Notes: a model not told the origin generated them from the letters alone. A DNA stretch of 64,000 nucleotides from Celeribacter neptunius (GCF_900113955.1 NZ_FORH01000009.1:62001-126000), one strand, 5' to 3'; numbered from the stretch's first letter, positions 7,725-15,803 are shown. Numbers and translations are program-made.

Positions 7725-8921
7725 ATGGTCAAGGGAATATTCTGGCTGATTGTGGCCTATGGGCTCAGTCAGTTTTATCGCGCATGTCTCGCCGTGTTTG
7801 CGCCGGTTCTGAAAATCGAGATCGGTCTGGGGACAGATCATGTGTCGGCCGCGCTCGGGATCTGGTTTCTGGTTTTTGCGGCAATGCAAATTCCCGTGGG
7901 CTGGCTTCTGGATCATCGCTCGCCGAAAGCAACGGCGGCCGGGCTTCTGGCATTGGGGGGCGGTCTCGGTGCGCTGACCTTTGCTCTGGCGCAGGGGCCT
8001 GGTGCGGTGAAATTATCCATGGCGCTGATCGGCATGGGGTGTTCCCCGGTGCTGATGGCCTCCCTCTACATTATCGCGCGCTCGGCGCCGGCAGATCGGT
8101 TTGGAACCTTCACCGGGCTGGTCCTTGGTCTCGGGTCCTTGGGAAATGTCGCCGCGGCAACGCCGCTTGCGCTGTCGCTGGAGGCGATCGGCTGGCGTTG
8201 GACCATGGTAGGCTTGGCCGGGCTATCGGCTCTGGTTGCGCTCGCGCTCTATCGTTTTGTCGAGGATCCGCCGCATATCGAACATGATGTTACGGCACCG
8301 CGGGCAGGCTTGGGAGAGTTGTTGCGCCTCAGGGCTCTCTATCCGATTCTGTTGATTGCGCTGGTGGCCTATGCCCCCGGAGCCGGGCTGCGGGGCAGTT
8401 GGATCGGCAGTTTTCTCTCCGACATGCTGGGGGCGGGAATGGACCGCGTTGGCGGCGGGGCGCTTTGGATGGCTCTGGCGATGATCGCGGGCAGTCTCGC
8501 TTTCGGGCCGATTGACCGGTTGATCCGAAGTCACAAGGCGATCGTGTCCGCGGCGGCGTTTCTGACGCTGCTGCCGCTGCTGTTGCTCTGGGCCGGATAT
8601 GGTGCGCAGTCTTTCCCCGCGGCCGTCGGGCTTTTCGTCGTGATCGGCTTTTTTGCCTCGAGCTATCCGCAGGTGATGAGCCATGGCCGCAGCCTGATCC
8701 CGCCGGAGCTGGTCGGGCGCGGTGTGACCCTGATCAACCTGTTCTCCATCGGCGGCGTGGGCCTGTCGCAACTGGTGACGGCACGGCTTTTCGCGCATGC
8801 CTCAGAAACCTCTCTGACCGCCGGCTATGCGGCGGTCTTCGGCTATTTTTCGCTGACATTGTTGCTCTGCCTCGTCATTTATCTCATTTTTGCGCGGGAT
8901 CCGAAGCCGGGTGAGGGATGA
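7725..8921 (+). CDS. MFS transporter
   Basis: 398 aa with about 12 membrane helices. The loop between helices 2 and 3 carries the MFS motif-A-like GWLLDHRSPK, and a central cytoplasmic loop (EDPPHIEHDV) splits the two six-helix halves. RBS GGGGGGAG lies just before ATG 7725. The substrate cannot be inferred. It sits between the yjbHF region and a capsule-type gene, with 79 bases to the latter, so an export or precursor role in the polysaccharide region is possible but unproven. Confidence 0.85.
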   Translation: MVKGIFWLIVAYGLSQFYRACLAVFAPVLKIEIGLGTDHVSAALGIWFLVFAAMQIPVGWLLDHRSPKATAAGLLALGGGLGALTFALAQGPGAVKLSMALIGMGCSPVLMASLYIIARSAPADRFGTFTGLVLGLGSLGNVAAATPLALSLEAIGWRWTMVGLAGLSALVALALYRFVEDPPHIEHDVTAPRAGLGELLRLRALYPILLIALVAYAPGAGLRGSWIGSFLSDMLGAGMDRVGGGALWMALAMIAGSLAFGPIDRLIRSHKAIVSAAAFLTLLPLLLLWAGYGAQSFPAAVGLFVVIGFFASSYPQVMSHGRSLIPPELVGRGVTLINLFSIGGVGLSQLVTARLFAHASETSLTAGYAAVFGYFSLTLLLCLVIYLIFARDPKPGEG

Positions 8922-9000
8922 GTGGCGCCGTGCCTGCTTGTCCGATCCGAGACGTTGGCATAGGAACAACGGGTTGGGGACCGTAGCGAAAGACAGGCAG

Positions 9001-10140
9001 ATGATCACCTATCTCAAGGGTTTCTCGAAGAAGAAGGACAGTTTCATGTCCTCCGTGGCGCAGGCCGATGGCGGCGGGCGGGCTCTTTGGACCATCCCTT
9101 TGTCACTGCGTGACTTTCCGGAAACCGAGGCGCGGGTCGCCGCGGCGTTGAAAGTGGCGAAACGTCAACCGAAAGGTGCGGCGGGACGTCGGCTCAAGCG
9201 GCTGTTGATTCGGTTGCAGTACAATGGGTCCCGACGCTATTTCGCGCGTCATTCCGGGACGCTTGCCCTGTGTTGGAACGGGATGACCGGCTCGCGACGG
9301 GTCTTCATGGAGGGGGCGCGCGATGCCGGCGTCTCGAAGCTTCATGCCGAGCTGGCGCCTTTCCCCGGGCGGATGCAGCTCGATCATACGGGGGTCAATG
9401 CGCGCGGCTCCCTGCCGCGTGACCCGAGATTCTACCTGTCCTGGGCCGAAGGGCGGCCGGAACGTCTCGGCGAAGGCTGGCGTGCTCTTGGCGCCAACCT
9501 GACCGCACGGGCGTCGCGGCGTTCGGATGTCGGGCAGGTCTCCGGGGAAGATCTCGCCGGTGAAAAGTTCCTATTCGTGCCGTTGCAAGTGCCGAATGAC
9601 AGCCAGATCACCATGTTCTCCGGCTGGGTCGGGTCGGTCGAGAATATGCTTGCCGTTCTGGCAGAGGTCTCCAAATCCCTGCCCGATGGCTGGCATATCC
9701 GGATCAAGGAACATCCCTCGGCGAAAACCTCTCTGGCCGAACCTCTGGCGCAGGCCGTCGCCACCTCGAAAGGACGGCTGATCGTCGACAACCTGACCGA
9801 CACGTTCGAACAGGTCCGCGCCAGCCGCGGCGTGATCACCATCAATTCCTCGGTCGGGTTGCAGGCCTTCTTCTACGACAAGCCGGTGATTACCTTGGGA
9901 GAGGCCTTTTTCGTTCTGCCCGGTCTGGTCTGTTCGGCAGCTGGGATCGGTGATCTCGCCCAGCTTATGGAAGAGGCGGAATCACTGTCTTTCGATGCCT
10001 CGCTGCGCGCTGCATTCATGAGCTATCTTGATGAGGTGCATTTCCCACGCGTATCGGTGGACCCAGATAGCGCGGTGAGGATCGATGAAAATGCCGCAAA
10101 GATGCGTATTCAGGCCGCCCGTGCGGGTCTGGGACACTAA
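9001..10140 (+). CDS. Capsule polysaccharide synthesis/export protein, KpsS-like
   Basis: 379 aa from ATG 9001. The C-terminal half carries the Capsule_synth pattern: FVPLQVPNDSQI, then WHIRIKEHPSAK, a helix IVDNLTDTFEQVRASRG, TINSSVGLQAFFYDKPV and ITLGEAFF. In KpsS/KpsC/LipB proteins this fold belongs to Kdo transferases that build the lipid linker of group 2 capsules, or to related glycan enzymes. The N-terminal 100 residues are basic (KRQPKGAAGRRLKRLLIRL). No signal peptide is seen, so it is probably cytoplasmic and membrane-associated. No KpsC, KpsMT or KpsDE is in the window. The gene follows the MFS gene after 79 bases. Confidence 0.82.
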   Translation: MITYLKGFSKKKDSFMSSVAQADGGGRALWTIPLSLRDFPETEARVAAALKVAKRQPKGAAGRRLKRLLIRLQYNGSRRYFARHSGTLALCWNGMTGSRRVFMEGARDAGVSKLHAELAPFPGRMQLDHTGVNARGSLPRDPRFYLSWAEGRPERLGEGWRALGANLTARASRRSDVGQVSGEDLAGEKFLFVPLQVPNDSQITMFSGWVGSVENMLAVLAEVSKSLPDGWHIRIKEHPSAKTSLAEPLAQAVATSKGRLIVDNLTDTFEQVRASRGVITINSSVGLQAFFYDKPVITLGEAFFVLPGLVCSAAGIGDLAQLMEEAESLSFDASLRAAFMSYLDEVHFPRVSVDPDSAVRIDENAAKMRIQAARAGLGH

Positions 10141-10210
10141 TCCCTCTTTTCTCCCAAGCCCCTTTCTTGTAAGGCTCCGCGCCAGTCATTGAGACTAAAA
10201 GGAGTGCCAA

Positions 10211-11233
10211 ATGGGCTATAAAGTCGTCGTCGTGGGCGCCACGGGCAATGTGGGCCGCGAAATGCTGAACATCCTCGCCGAGCGCGAGTTCCCTGTCGAT
10301 GAGATCGCTGCGCTGGCATCGCGCAAGTCTCTCGGCACCGAAGTGAGCTTTGGCGACAAGACCCTGACCACCCAGGATCTCGACGCGTTCGATTTTGCGG
10401 GCTGGGACATGGCGCTCTTCGCGGTCGGCTCCGAGGCAACCAAGACATATGCACCGAAGGCGGCCGCTGCCGGTTGTGTCGTGATCGACAACTCGTCTCT
10501 GTACCGCTACGACCCGGAGATTCCGCTGATCGTGCCGGAGGTGAACCCGGACGCGATTGAGATGTATTCCAACAAGAATATCATCGCCAACCCGAACTGC
10601 TCCACCGCACAGATGGTCGTTGCGCTCAAGCCGCTGCATGACCGTGCCAAGATCAAACGCGTGGTGGTCTCCACCTACCAGTCCGTCTCCGGCGCCGGCA
10701 AGGAAGGTATCGACGAGCTTTGGGACCAGACCAAGGGCATGTATGTCCCGGGTCAGGAAGTCGCGCCGTCGAAATTCACCAAGCAGATCGCTTTCAACGT
10801 GATCCCGCATATCGACGTGTTCATGGACAGCGGAGACACCAAGGAAGAGTGGAAAATGGTCGCCGAGACCAAGAAGATCGTCGATCCCGCGATCAAGGTC
10901 ACCGCGACCTGCGTGCGTGTGCCGGTCTTCGTCGGTCACTCCGAAGCGGTCAACATCGAGTTCGAAGACTTCCTCGACGAGGACGAAGCTCGCGAAATCC
11001 TGCGCACCGCGCCGGGCATTCTCGTGGTCGATAAGCGCGAAGACGGTGGCTATGTCACGCCGGTGGAAAGCGTCGGTGATTTCGCCACGTTCATCTCGCG
11101 CATTCGTCAGGACGTGACCATCGAGAACGGTCTGAACCTGTGGTGTGTCTCCGACAACCTGCGCAAAGGCGCGGCGCTCAATGCGGTGCAGATCGCCGAG
11201 CTCCTGGGGCGCCGGGTGCTCAAGAAGGGCTGA
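10211..11233 (+). CDS. asd: Aspartate-semialdehyde dehydrogenase
   Basis: 340 aa, the standard length. It has an N-terminal NADP-binding fold (VVVVGATGNVGREMLNIL), the catalytic Cys130 in NPNCSTAQM, the substrate-binding region STYQSVSGAGKEGIDEL, and a C-terminal NLRKGAALNAVQIAELL. It reduces aspartyl phosphate to aspartate semialdehyde, the branch point to lysine, threonine and methionine. dapA, the next step towards lysine, is in the same window at 61046-61918 but not linked. A strong ribosome site (AAAGGAG) precedes the ATG, and a textbook terminator follows, so it is monocistronic. Confidence 0.97.
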   Translation: MGYKVVVVGATGNVGREMLNILAEREFPVDEIAALASRKSLGTEVSFGDKTLTTQDLDAFDFAGWDMALFAVGSEATKTYAPKAAAAGCVVIDNSSLYRYDPEIPLIVPEVNPDAIEMYSNKNIIANPNCSTAQMVVALKPLHDRAKIKRVVVSTYQSVSGAGKEGIDELWDQTKGMYVPGQEVAPSKFTKQIAFNVIPHIDVFMDSGDTKEEWKMVAETKKIVDPAIKVTATCVRVPVFVGHSEAVNIEFEDFLDEDEAREILRTAPGILVVDKREDGGYVTPVESVGDFATFISRIRQDVTIENGLNLWCVSDNLRKGAALNAVQIAELLGRRVLKKG

Positions 11234-11276
11234 ACGCCTTTTCTTGACGCTAGGTCAAGGTAACTAAACTCTTAAC

Positions 11277-11304
11277 AAAAGGGCACTTGATTGTGCCCTT
11301 TTTT
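11277..11304 (+). terminator. Rho-independent terminator after asd
   Basis: Arms AAAAGGGCAC (11277-11286) and GTGCCC plus T-run (11293-11304) flank the loop TTGATT. Six or more T follow the GC core, and the A-run on the other side extends the stem. It lies 43 bases after the asd stop. Confidence 0.93.
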
Positions 11305-11575
11305 GTTGTCCCGATTCGTCTGCTCATGGTCATTTTGAGGCCATCTTGCCGATTTCATGCCGCATTCTCAGTTTGAAACGCGTGATATGGCCAAATTTAA
11401 GGATCAAAAATCACCCGTCTTTATGAGGTCAAATCTATGAAATTAATGGAAAAATTCAGGTTCTTGCCTGGGTTTCTCTACATTAACTTTAAACTTTATT
11501 CATCCGCGCGGCGAAACTATGGCGCTGCTATGCTCAATTCGCTGAGACAACAGAGCCATGCAAAGGGGTGGGGTG

Positions 11576-11776
11576 ATGTTTCGTGTGAAAATCAATATTC
11601 GTGCGCTCTCGCATGACGTGAAGCTGCAAGAAGCGGAATTGGATGCTCGCCGGTTGGGAGACTGGGCGGATGAGTTGGCAAAGCCGCATCCGACGCTGAC
11701 CAAGGAAGACCTGTGCCAGACTTTCAAGGACAAGCTCCGGGATGGCTGCAACAGGAATAACAAGACCGTCGCCTGA
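11576..11776 (+). CDS. Small conserved-looking hypothetical protein
   Basis: 66 aa from ATG 11576, preceded by a strong purine run (AAAGGGGTGGGGTG). It is soluble and highly charged, and mostly helical by eye: LSHDVKLQEAELDARRLGDWADELAK, then LTKEDLCQTFKDKLRDGCNRN. It has no membrane segment or signal peptide. I do not recognise the family. A T/A-rich promoter-like region lies upstream, and the next gene begins 122 bases later. The good ribosome site and helix periodicity argue that it is real. Confidence 0.6.
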   Translation: MFRVKINIRALSHDVKLQEAELDARRLGDWADELAKPHPTLTKEDLCQTFKDKLRDGCNRNNKTVA

Positions 11777-11898
11777 TCGCTCGTGACCTTCGGCGGGGTT
11801 CCGCCGCGACGCTGCCCTTGGCGGGCGAATTCTCGCAATAGCGCTTGCGCCCGGGTCTGATGCAAGGGACCTTTCCTCCAGATGTTCAGGAGGAAAAC

Positions 11899-13548
11899 AT
11901 GTTCCCGACTTTTGTTTCCAAATCTTTTTTCTTTGCCTGCAGCGCGCTTGTCGCTGTTCCGGCCTTTGCAGAGCGGTTCGAGGCGCAGAGCCTCGTGACC
12001 GCGGCGACGCTTTACCCGAGCGGGGCGATGATTACCCGCGAGGCCAGCGTGACCCTGCCTGCCGGGGCGCATGAGATCGCCTTTGCCGATATTCCGATGG
12101 TCTATGGTGCCGAGGCCCTGCGCGCGACGTTGCAGACCCGTGTCGAGGGCGCCGCGCTTGGGCCGCTCTCCTATGCGGTCGAGAAGCCCTCCGATGCGCA
12201 GCTCTACCGGTCCGAGGCAGAGCTCGCGGCCAAGGCGCGTCTCGATGCGCTCGAGGCGGAGTTGAGGGACCGGGAGAGCAGTGTCGCGGCGATCCGGCTC
12301 GAGGCGCTGGCGGCCGGCGATACGCTCGCCTATCTCGGGCGGCTGGCGGATGCGGAGGGGGCGGATGCCGCGGCAAAGGCGGCGACAGCGCAGATGATCC
12401 GGGAACAATCCCTCGCCGCACGTTTGGCCAAACAAGATGCAGAACGCCGCGCGGAGGTGGCCGAAGAGGCGTTGGACAGTCTTCAGGAGGACATCCGTCA
12501 GGCGCAGATCGCGCTCGATCGTCTGGTGCCGTCGCGGGAGGACCGGCTCGCCGTCACCCTGCCGGTGACGCTGACACAGCCGGGAGAGGTGCATGTCACC
12601 TTTACCTATATGGCGGCTCAGGCCCAGTGGGTGCCGCTCTACACCGCCCGGCTCGACACGCAGTCCGAAATGCTTGAACTGACCCGCTCGGTGTTGGCGA
12701 TTCAGAACACGGGGGAGCCGTGGTTCGATGTGGCGCTGAGCTTTGCCACCGACGATCCGAACCGCAACCCCGAGCCGCAGGAGGTCTACGAGCACGTCCG
12801 CCGGATCTACGAGCCGCGCCCGGTGGAGCCGTTGATGCGAACCATGGCGAGCGAAAAGGCGGCGGGGTATGCCGAGCCGGTGTTCGAGACTGCGCCGGTG
12901 GTCCTCGAAGACGCCGCCACGATGCAGATTGCCGGGCTGAGCCAGACCTATGTCGCGCCGAACCCTGTTCGGCTCTATTCCGATGAGGCGGGCAGCGTGT
13001 TCGAGCTGTCTTCCGTGACGCTTGCGCCCGAGATCGCCGTGCGCGCCGTGCCGCTCTATGAGGAGCGCGGCTATCTGATGGCCTCTTTCACCAATGACGC
13101 GGGCGAGATGCTGGTGCCGGGCAGGGTGCAGCTGATCCGGGATGGCGTGAGCCTTGGAGAGACGGCGCTTGCCACGGTGGTGAATGGTGACGAAGCCGAG
13201 CTGGCCTTTGGTGAGGTTCAGGGCATTCAGGTGACGCGCACACTTCTGAGCCGCAACGAGGGCGATCGGGGGGTGATTTCCAAATCCAACGAGACCGGGG
13301 ATGAATGGCGCATCGAACTCAGCAACCTGACGGAAAAGAGCTGGCCGATCGAGGTGGTAGATCGTGTCTCCGTCTCCGAGCAGGACGATCTCAAGGTCGA
13401 TTGGAGCGCCGATCCGATGCCGGATGTCGAGGGGCTCGACGACAAACGCGGGGTTCTGGCCTGGCATTTCGACCTGGCATCGGGCGCCAGCCGGGAGATC
13501 CGCCTGAGCGAGAACCTGCGCTGGCCCGAGGGGCAGGAGTTGCGCTGA
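11899..13548 (+). CDS. Mucoidy inhibitor MuiA family protein (DUF4140/DUF4139)
   Basis: 549 aa from ATG 11899, which has a CAGGAGGA ribosome site. It has a signal peptide (FFFACSALVAVPAFAERF), an N-terminal DUF4140-like domain (LVTAATLYPSGAMITREASVTL, read as TLYPSGAMITREASVTLPAG), a long coiled coil (about 90-210, rich in Ala/Glu/Arg), and a C-terminal DUF4139 region of beta strands. That region contains FTYMAAQAQWVPLYTARLDT, then LTRSVLAIQNTGEPW and the closing FDLASGASREIRLSE. Members are exported; biochemical function is unknown, and one was linked to suppression of mucoidy. A hairpin lies 17 bases after the stop. Confidence 0.87.
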   Translation: MFPTFVSKSFFFACSALVAVPAFAERFEAQSLVTAATLYPSGAMITREASVTLPAGAHEIAFADIPMVYGAEALRATLQTRVEGAALGPLSYAVEKPSDAQLYRSEAELAAKARLDALEAELRDRESSVAAIRLEALAAGDTLAYLGRLADAEGADAAAKAATAQMIREQSLAARLAKQDAERRAEVAEEALDSLQEDIRQAQIALDRLVPSREDRLAVTLPVTLTQPGEVHVTFTYMAAQAQWVPLYTARLDTQSEMLELTRSVLAIQNTGEPWFDVALSFATDDPNRNPEPQEVYEHVRRIYEPRPVEPLMRTMASEKAAGYAEPVFETAPVVLEDAATMQIAGLSQTYVAPNPVRLYSDEAGSVFELSSVTLAPEIAVRAVPLYEERGYLMASFTNDAGEMLVPGRVQLIRDGVSLGETALATVVNGDEAELAFGEVQGIQVTRTLLSRNEGDRGVISKSNETGDEWRIELSNLTEKSWPIEVVDRVSVSEQDDLKVDWSADPMPDVEGLDDKRGVLAWHFDLASGASREIRLSENLRWPEGQELR

Positions 13549-13565
13549 GCCGGTGACGCAAGGGA

Positions 13566-13602
13566 ACCCTCTCAGCCTTCCCTTAGGGAAGGTTGCGAGG
13601 GT
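13566..13602 (+). terminator. Long hairpin after the MuiA gene, without T-run
   Basis: Arms ACCCTC/GAGGGT (13566-13571, 13597-13602) and CAGCCTTCCC/GGGAAGGTTG (13573-13582, 13586-13595) give 16 pairs, including one G-T, with one mismatch and a TTA loop. The expected T-run is absent, so this may be an mRNA 3'-end stabiliser or a repeat rather than an intrinsic terminator. Confidence 0.5.
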
Positions 13603-13616
13603 GATTCGCGTGATTG

Positions 13617-13626
13617 TTAGCGCTAA
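13617..13626. promoter_or_regulatory. LacI-type operator-like palindrome
   Basis: TTAGCGCTAA is a perfect 10-base palindrome with the central CG seen in LacI/GalR-family operators. No LacI-type regulator is encoded in the window and the site is nearly 290 bases before the next start, so function is uncertain. Confidence 0.35.
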
Positions 13627-13914
13627 AATTTTGGTGCCATAAAGCCGCCTCAAAGCTGCCGCAGCCGGGTCAGACGGGCGCCACGGATCTCAAGGCAAAT
13701 TAACCATGCTATCCGCGATGAAATGAATTTTAACTTTTGAAAACACCCTCTTAACGAAGCTTTAGGTTATTGAGATCTAAAGATTATTGTTTTTCTTCGA
13801 AGTAGAAACCTCGGAGATATATCAAATTGTTTCCATGCTTAGATTCCGCTCTCTGACCCCCTGTGCTCCCATGCTCTCAAGGGTTCCGGGGGCACGGAAC
13901 GAAAGGATGAGAAC

Positions 13915-14130
13915 ATGATCAAGCTGGTACAATCCGCAGGCGACATGAAAGCCGCCAAAGCGGCGATCCTTTTCAATGGTGACATGGAAGCCACCTTGGC
14001 TTCCGTGCGCCCGGCAAACCACAACCTGACCCATGAGGCGCGCGGCTCCAATGTCGTCCTTCTGGGCGGGCACTCATCCAACCCGGACTTCCGCCCCGAT
14101 CTCGGCGCCCGTCTTGCACTGGCGGCCTGA
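13915..14130 (+). CDS. Small hypothetical protein
   Basis: 71 aa with a good ribosome site (GAAAGGATGAG, about four bases before ATG). Soluble, with no signal or membrane segment. The sequence has an alpha/beta look: MIKLVQSAGDMKAAKAAILF, then an Asn/His-rich stretch (RPANHNLTHEARGSN), a hydrophobic strand (VVLLGG) and HSSNPDFRPDLGARLALA. I do not recognise it. It is 36 bases upstream of another small gene with its own ribosome site, suggesting a two-gene operon driven from the AT-rich region upstream. Confidence 0.6.
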   Translation: MIKLVQSAGDMKAAKAAILFNGDMEATLASVRPANHNLTHEARGSNVVLLGGHSSNPDFRPDLGARLALAA

Positions 14131-14166
14131 AGGCCCGGACCCATCAGACATCAAGAGGATAAAATC

Positions 14167-14466
14167 ATGACCGACTATATCGCCAAAGCCCGCCAAGGCC
14201 GCACCATCGCACTGAGCCAGAGCCAGAGCGGTTCCGTGATGTTCTTTCCGGAAGAGTTCGAGGATGTCGCTGCCCAGGACCGTCGGTCCAGCCGCCGCAC
14301 CATCAACGAGATGAGCAAGCCGATGTTCGTGCGCTCCTCTTCCGTGCGCGCCGGAACGATGGCCCGTGCGATGATCGATGCGCCGAATGTCGAAGAGGCT
14401 GCGAACACCCCGCTCATTCTGACCGCAGAAGATGCGATCGAAAACGTGATGCGTCTGGCCGCCTGA
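14167..14466 (+). CDS. Small hypothetical protein, partner of the preceding gene
   Basis: 99 aa with ribosome site AAGAGGAT. No membrane segment. Basic, Ser/Arg-rich middle (QDRRSSRRTINEMSK, FVRSSSVRAGTMARAM) with acidic flanks and a C-terminal helix (TAEDAIENVMRLAA). Not recognised. It ends four bases before the stop of the oppositely oriented carbonic anhydrase gene, with no room for a terminator between them, so the two transcripts must overlap at their 3' ends. Confidence 0.6.
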   Translation: MTDYIAKARQGRTIALSQSQSGSVMFFPEEFEDVAAQDRRSSRRTINEMSKPMFVRSSSVRAGTMARAMIDAPNVEEAANTPLILTAEDAIENVMRLAA

Positions 14467-14469
14467 GGC

Positions 14470-15117
14470 TCAGACCTGGACGAAGCTCTTGGTCTCGGGA
14501 TCGTATTGGTGAAGGTCGCCTTCACCGATATCCGTCCACAGCCCATGCAGCGTCAGATCGCCCTTTTCGACGGCATCTTGGACAAAGGGGAAGCTCATCA
14601 GGTTCTCGAGCGAAATCAGGATGGATTCTTTTTCCAGCGCGCGTTTGCGCTCCGCTTCGGGAATTTCGAGGACCCGCTCGTAGCCGGGGCGAAGGATGTC
14701 CATCCAGCGACCGACAAACGAGGATTTCTCTTCGAGTTCCGGCGCCTGGCCTGAACACATGTCGTAGCAGCCCTGGACCCCGCCGCAGTTGGAATGACCG
14801 AGCACCACGATATGCGCGACCTTCAGGGCGGTGACAGCGTATTCCACCGCCGCAGAGGTGCCGTGGTGGTCGCCATCATCGGTAAAGGGCGGAACGAGAT
14901 TGGCGATGTTGCGGTGAATGAAAAATTCACCCTGATCGGCCCCAAAGATGGATGTCACGTGGACACGCGAATCACAGCAGGAGATAATGAAGGCACGGGG
15001 GCGTTGCCCCTCCTCTGCGAGGCGCTTGTACCAGGACCGGTTCTCGGAAAACGTGGTGGCTTTCCAGCCCTGGTAGCGTTGAACCATATAGGTGGGGAGG
15101 GGGCGTGCGTATTTCAT
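14470..15117 (-). CDS. Beta-class carbonic anhydrase
   Basis: 215 aa. Zinc ligands are visible as Cys47 in SCCDSRV (with the Asp49/Arg51 dyad) and His108/Cys111 in VLGHSNCGG. The surrounding GEFFIHRNIANLVPP and GTSAAVEYAVTALKV segments are typical of bacterial beta-carbonic anhydrases. It interconverts CO2 and bicarbonate in the cytoplasm, supplying carboxylases such as acetyl-CoA carboxylase (accD is at 27065). It is single-gene, convergent with the two small genes on the other strand, and divergent from the gene at 15278 across 160 bases. Confidence 0.96.
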   Translation of the reverse strand: MKYARPLPTYMVQRYQGWKATTFSENRSWYKRLAEEGQRPRAFIISCCDSRVHVTSIFGADQGEFFIHRNIANLVPPFTDDGDHHGTSAAVEYAVTALKVAHIVVLGHSNCGGVQGCYDMCSGQAPELEEKSSFVGRWMDILRPGYERVLEIPEAERKRALEKESILISLENLMSFPFVQDAVEKGDLTLHGLWTDIGEGDLHQYDPETKSFVQV

Positions 15118-15277
15118 GCTGCGGAACTCTCTTGGGGACTTCGACGGCTTGTCACGGGGAATGTAATGAGAGTTTTTCGGGAATTCGAGAGAAAAACCGA
15201 CATCGATTAAACCTTTTCTTGAGGCTCATCTGTCAAAGATCAGTCATCGCGCGTGGGGGCGCATAGAACTTTGGGGT

Positions 15278-15661
15278 ATGAAAATGGTGGTGGCTAAATT
15301 ACGGCCGGAGGGCAAGGTCCAGGTTGACCGTGAACGATTGGACCAACTCTATGAGCAACTGGGAACCTCCAGTGCCGATGGGGTTGTGTCGCGTGCCATG
15401 GAAGAACTGGCGGTGCGTCTCGGCAAGGTCGAGAGCTGCTTTCGCAAGGGGAACCTGGACGAAATGCAGCGGGCGGCGCGCTCGATGGTCGCGATTTCCG
15501 ATCAGATCGGCATGGTGACCTTTGCCCGTGTGGCGGGCGATGTGTCGGCTTTGGCGCTGTCCGAAGATTCGGCGGCGCTGGCGGCCTGTGTCGAGCGGCT
15601 GATGCGGATCGGGGAGAATTCCCTCCTGGCGATCTGGGATCTGCAGGGCGCCTCGCTCTGA
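15278..15661 (+). CDS. Helical Hpt-like protein lacking the phospho-histidine
   Basis: 127 aa, almost entirely alpha-helical and soluble. A region around LDEMQRAARSMVAISDQIGM recalls the helix pair of histidine phosphotransfer (Hpt) domains, where HxLKG carries the phosphorylated His. Here no His occurs at that place, and none is visible in the whole protein. The N-terminus (LRPEGKVQVDRERLDQLYEQL) is predicted coiled. Inference only: it could be a degenerate Hpt or a kinase-interaction domain. ATG 15278 is used; a second ATG two codons on is an alternative. It is divergent from the carbonic anhydrase gene. Confidence 0.65.
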   Translation: MKMVVAKLRPEGKVQVDRERLDQLYEQLGTSSADGVVSRAMEELAVRLGKVESCFRKGNLDEMQRAARSMVAISDQIGMVTFARVAGDVSALALSEDSAALAACVERLMRIGENSLLAIWDLQGASL

Positions 15662-15723
15662 TCTTGTTCTGGAACGGGGGCGTCCGGAATGGGCGAACCC
15701 CATGCCAATGTGAGTGGTAGATT

Positions 15724-15773
15724 GCACGTGTTCTCGGGATTGACCTGTCTCAGGTTCGGTCCCGAACACGTGC
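15724..15773 (+). other. Strong nested stem-loop between two co-directional genes
   Basis: The outer stem pairs 15724-15732 with 15765-15773 and 15735-15739 with 15760-15764, 14 pairs with a two-base bulge. An inner ACCTG/CAGGT stem lies at 15743-15747/15751-15755 with loop TCT. The sequence after it (TTTCTGTTTCTG) is T-rich but not a clean run. It may be the terminator of the upstream gene, a leader element of the aminopeptidase gene, or a structured RNA. Confidence 0.6.
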
Positions 15774-15803
15774 TTTCTGTTTCTGCCCACGGAAGGTGCA
15801 AAA

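Larger units (their letters stand above)
13549..13914. other. 366-base gene-free region: hairpin, palindrome and AT-rich promoter zone
   Basis: No credible gene. Contents from left to right are a long hairpin at 13566-13602, a perfect palindrome TTAGCGCTAA at 13617-13626 typical of LacI-family operators, a TTAACCAT octamer (CtrA-type half-site) at 13700-13707, and an AT-rich tract around 13725-13835. A ribosome site (GAAAGGATGAG) follows before ATG 13915. The AT-rich tract is probably the promoter of the two small genes that follow, but no single -35/-10 pair stands out. Confidence 0.6.

Noticed and set aside
11500-13653. A 717-codon open frame antisense to the MuiA gene
   Set aside because: Gly/His/Arg-rich composition with no domain. 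The MuiA frame has a signal peptide, ribosome site and family motifs. High-GC genes often leave the antisense frame open.
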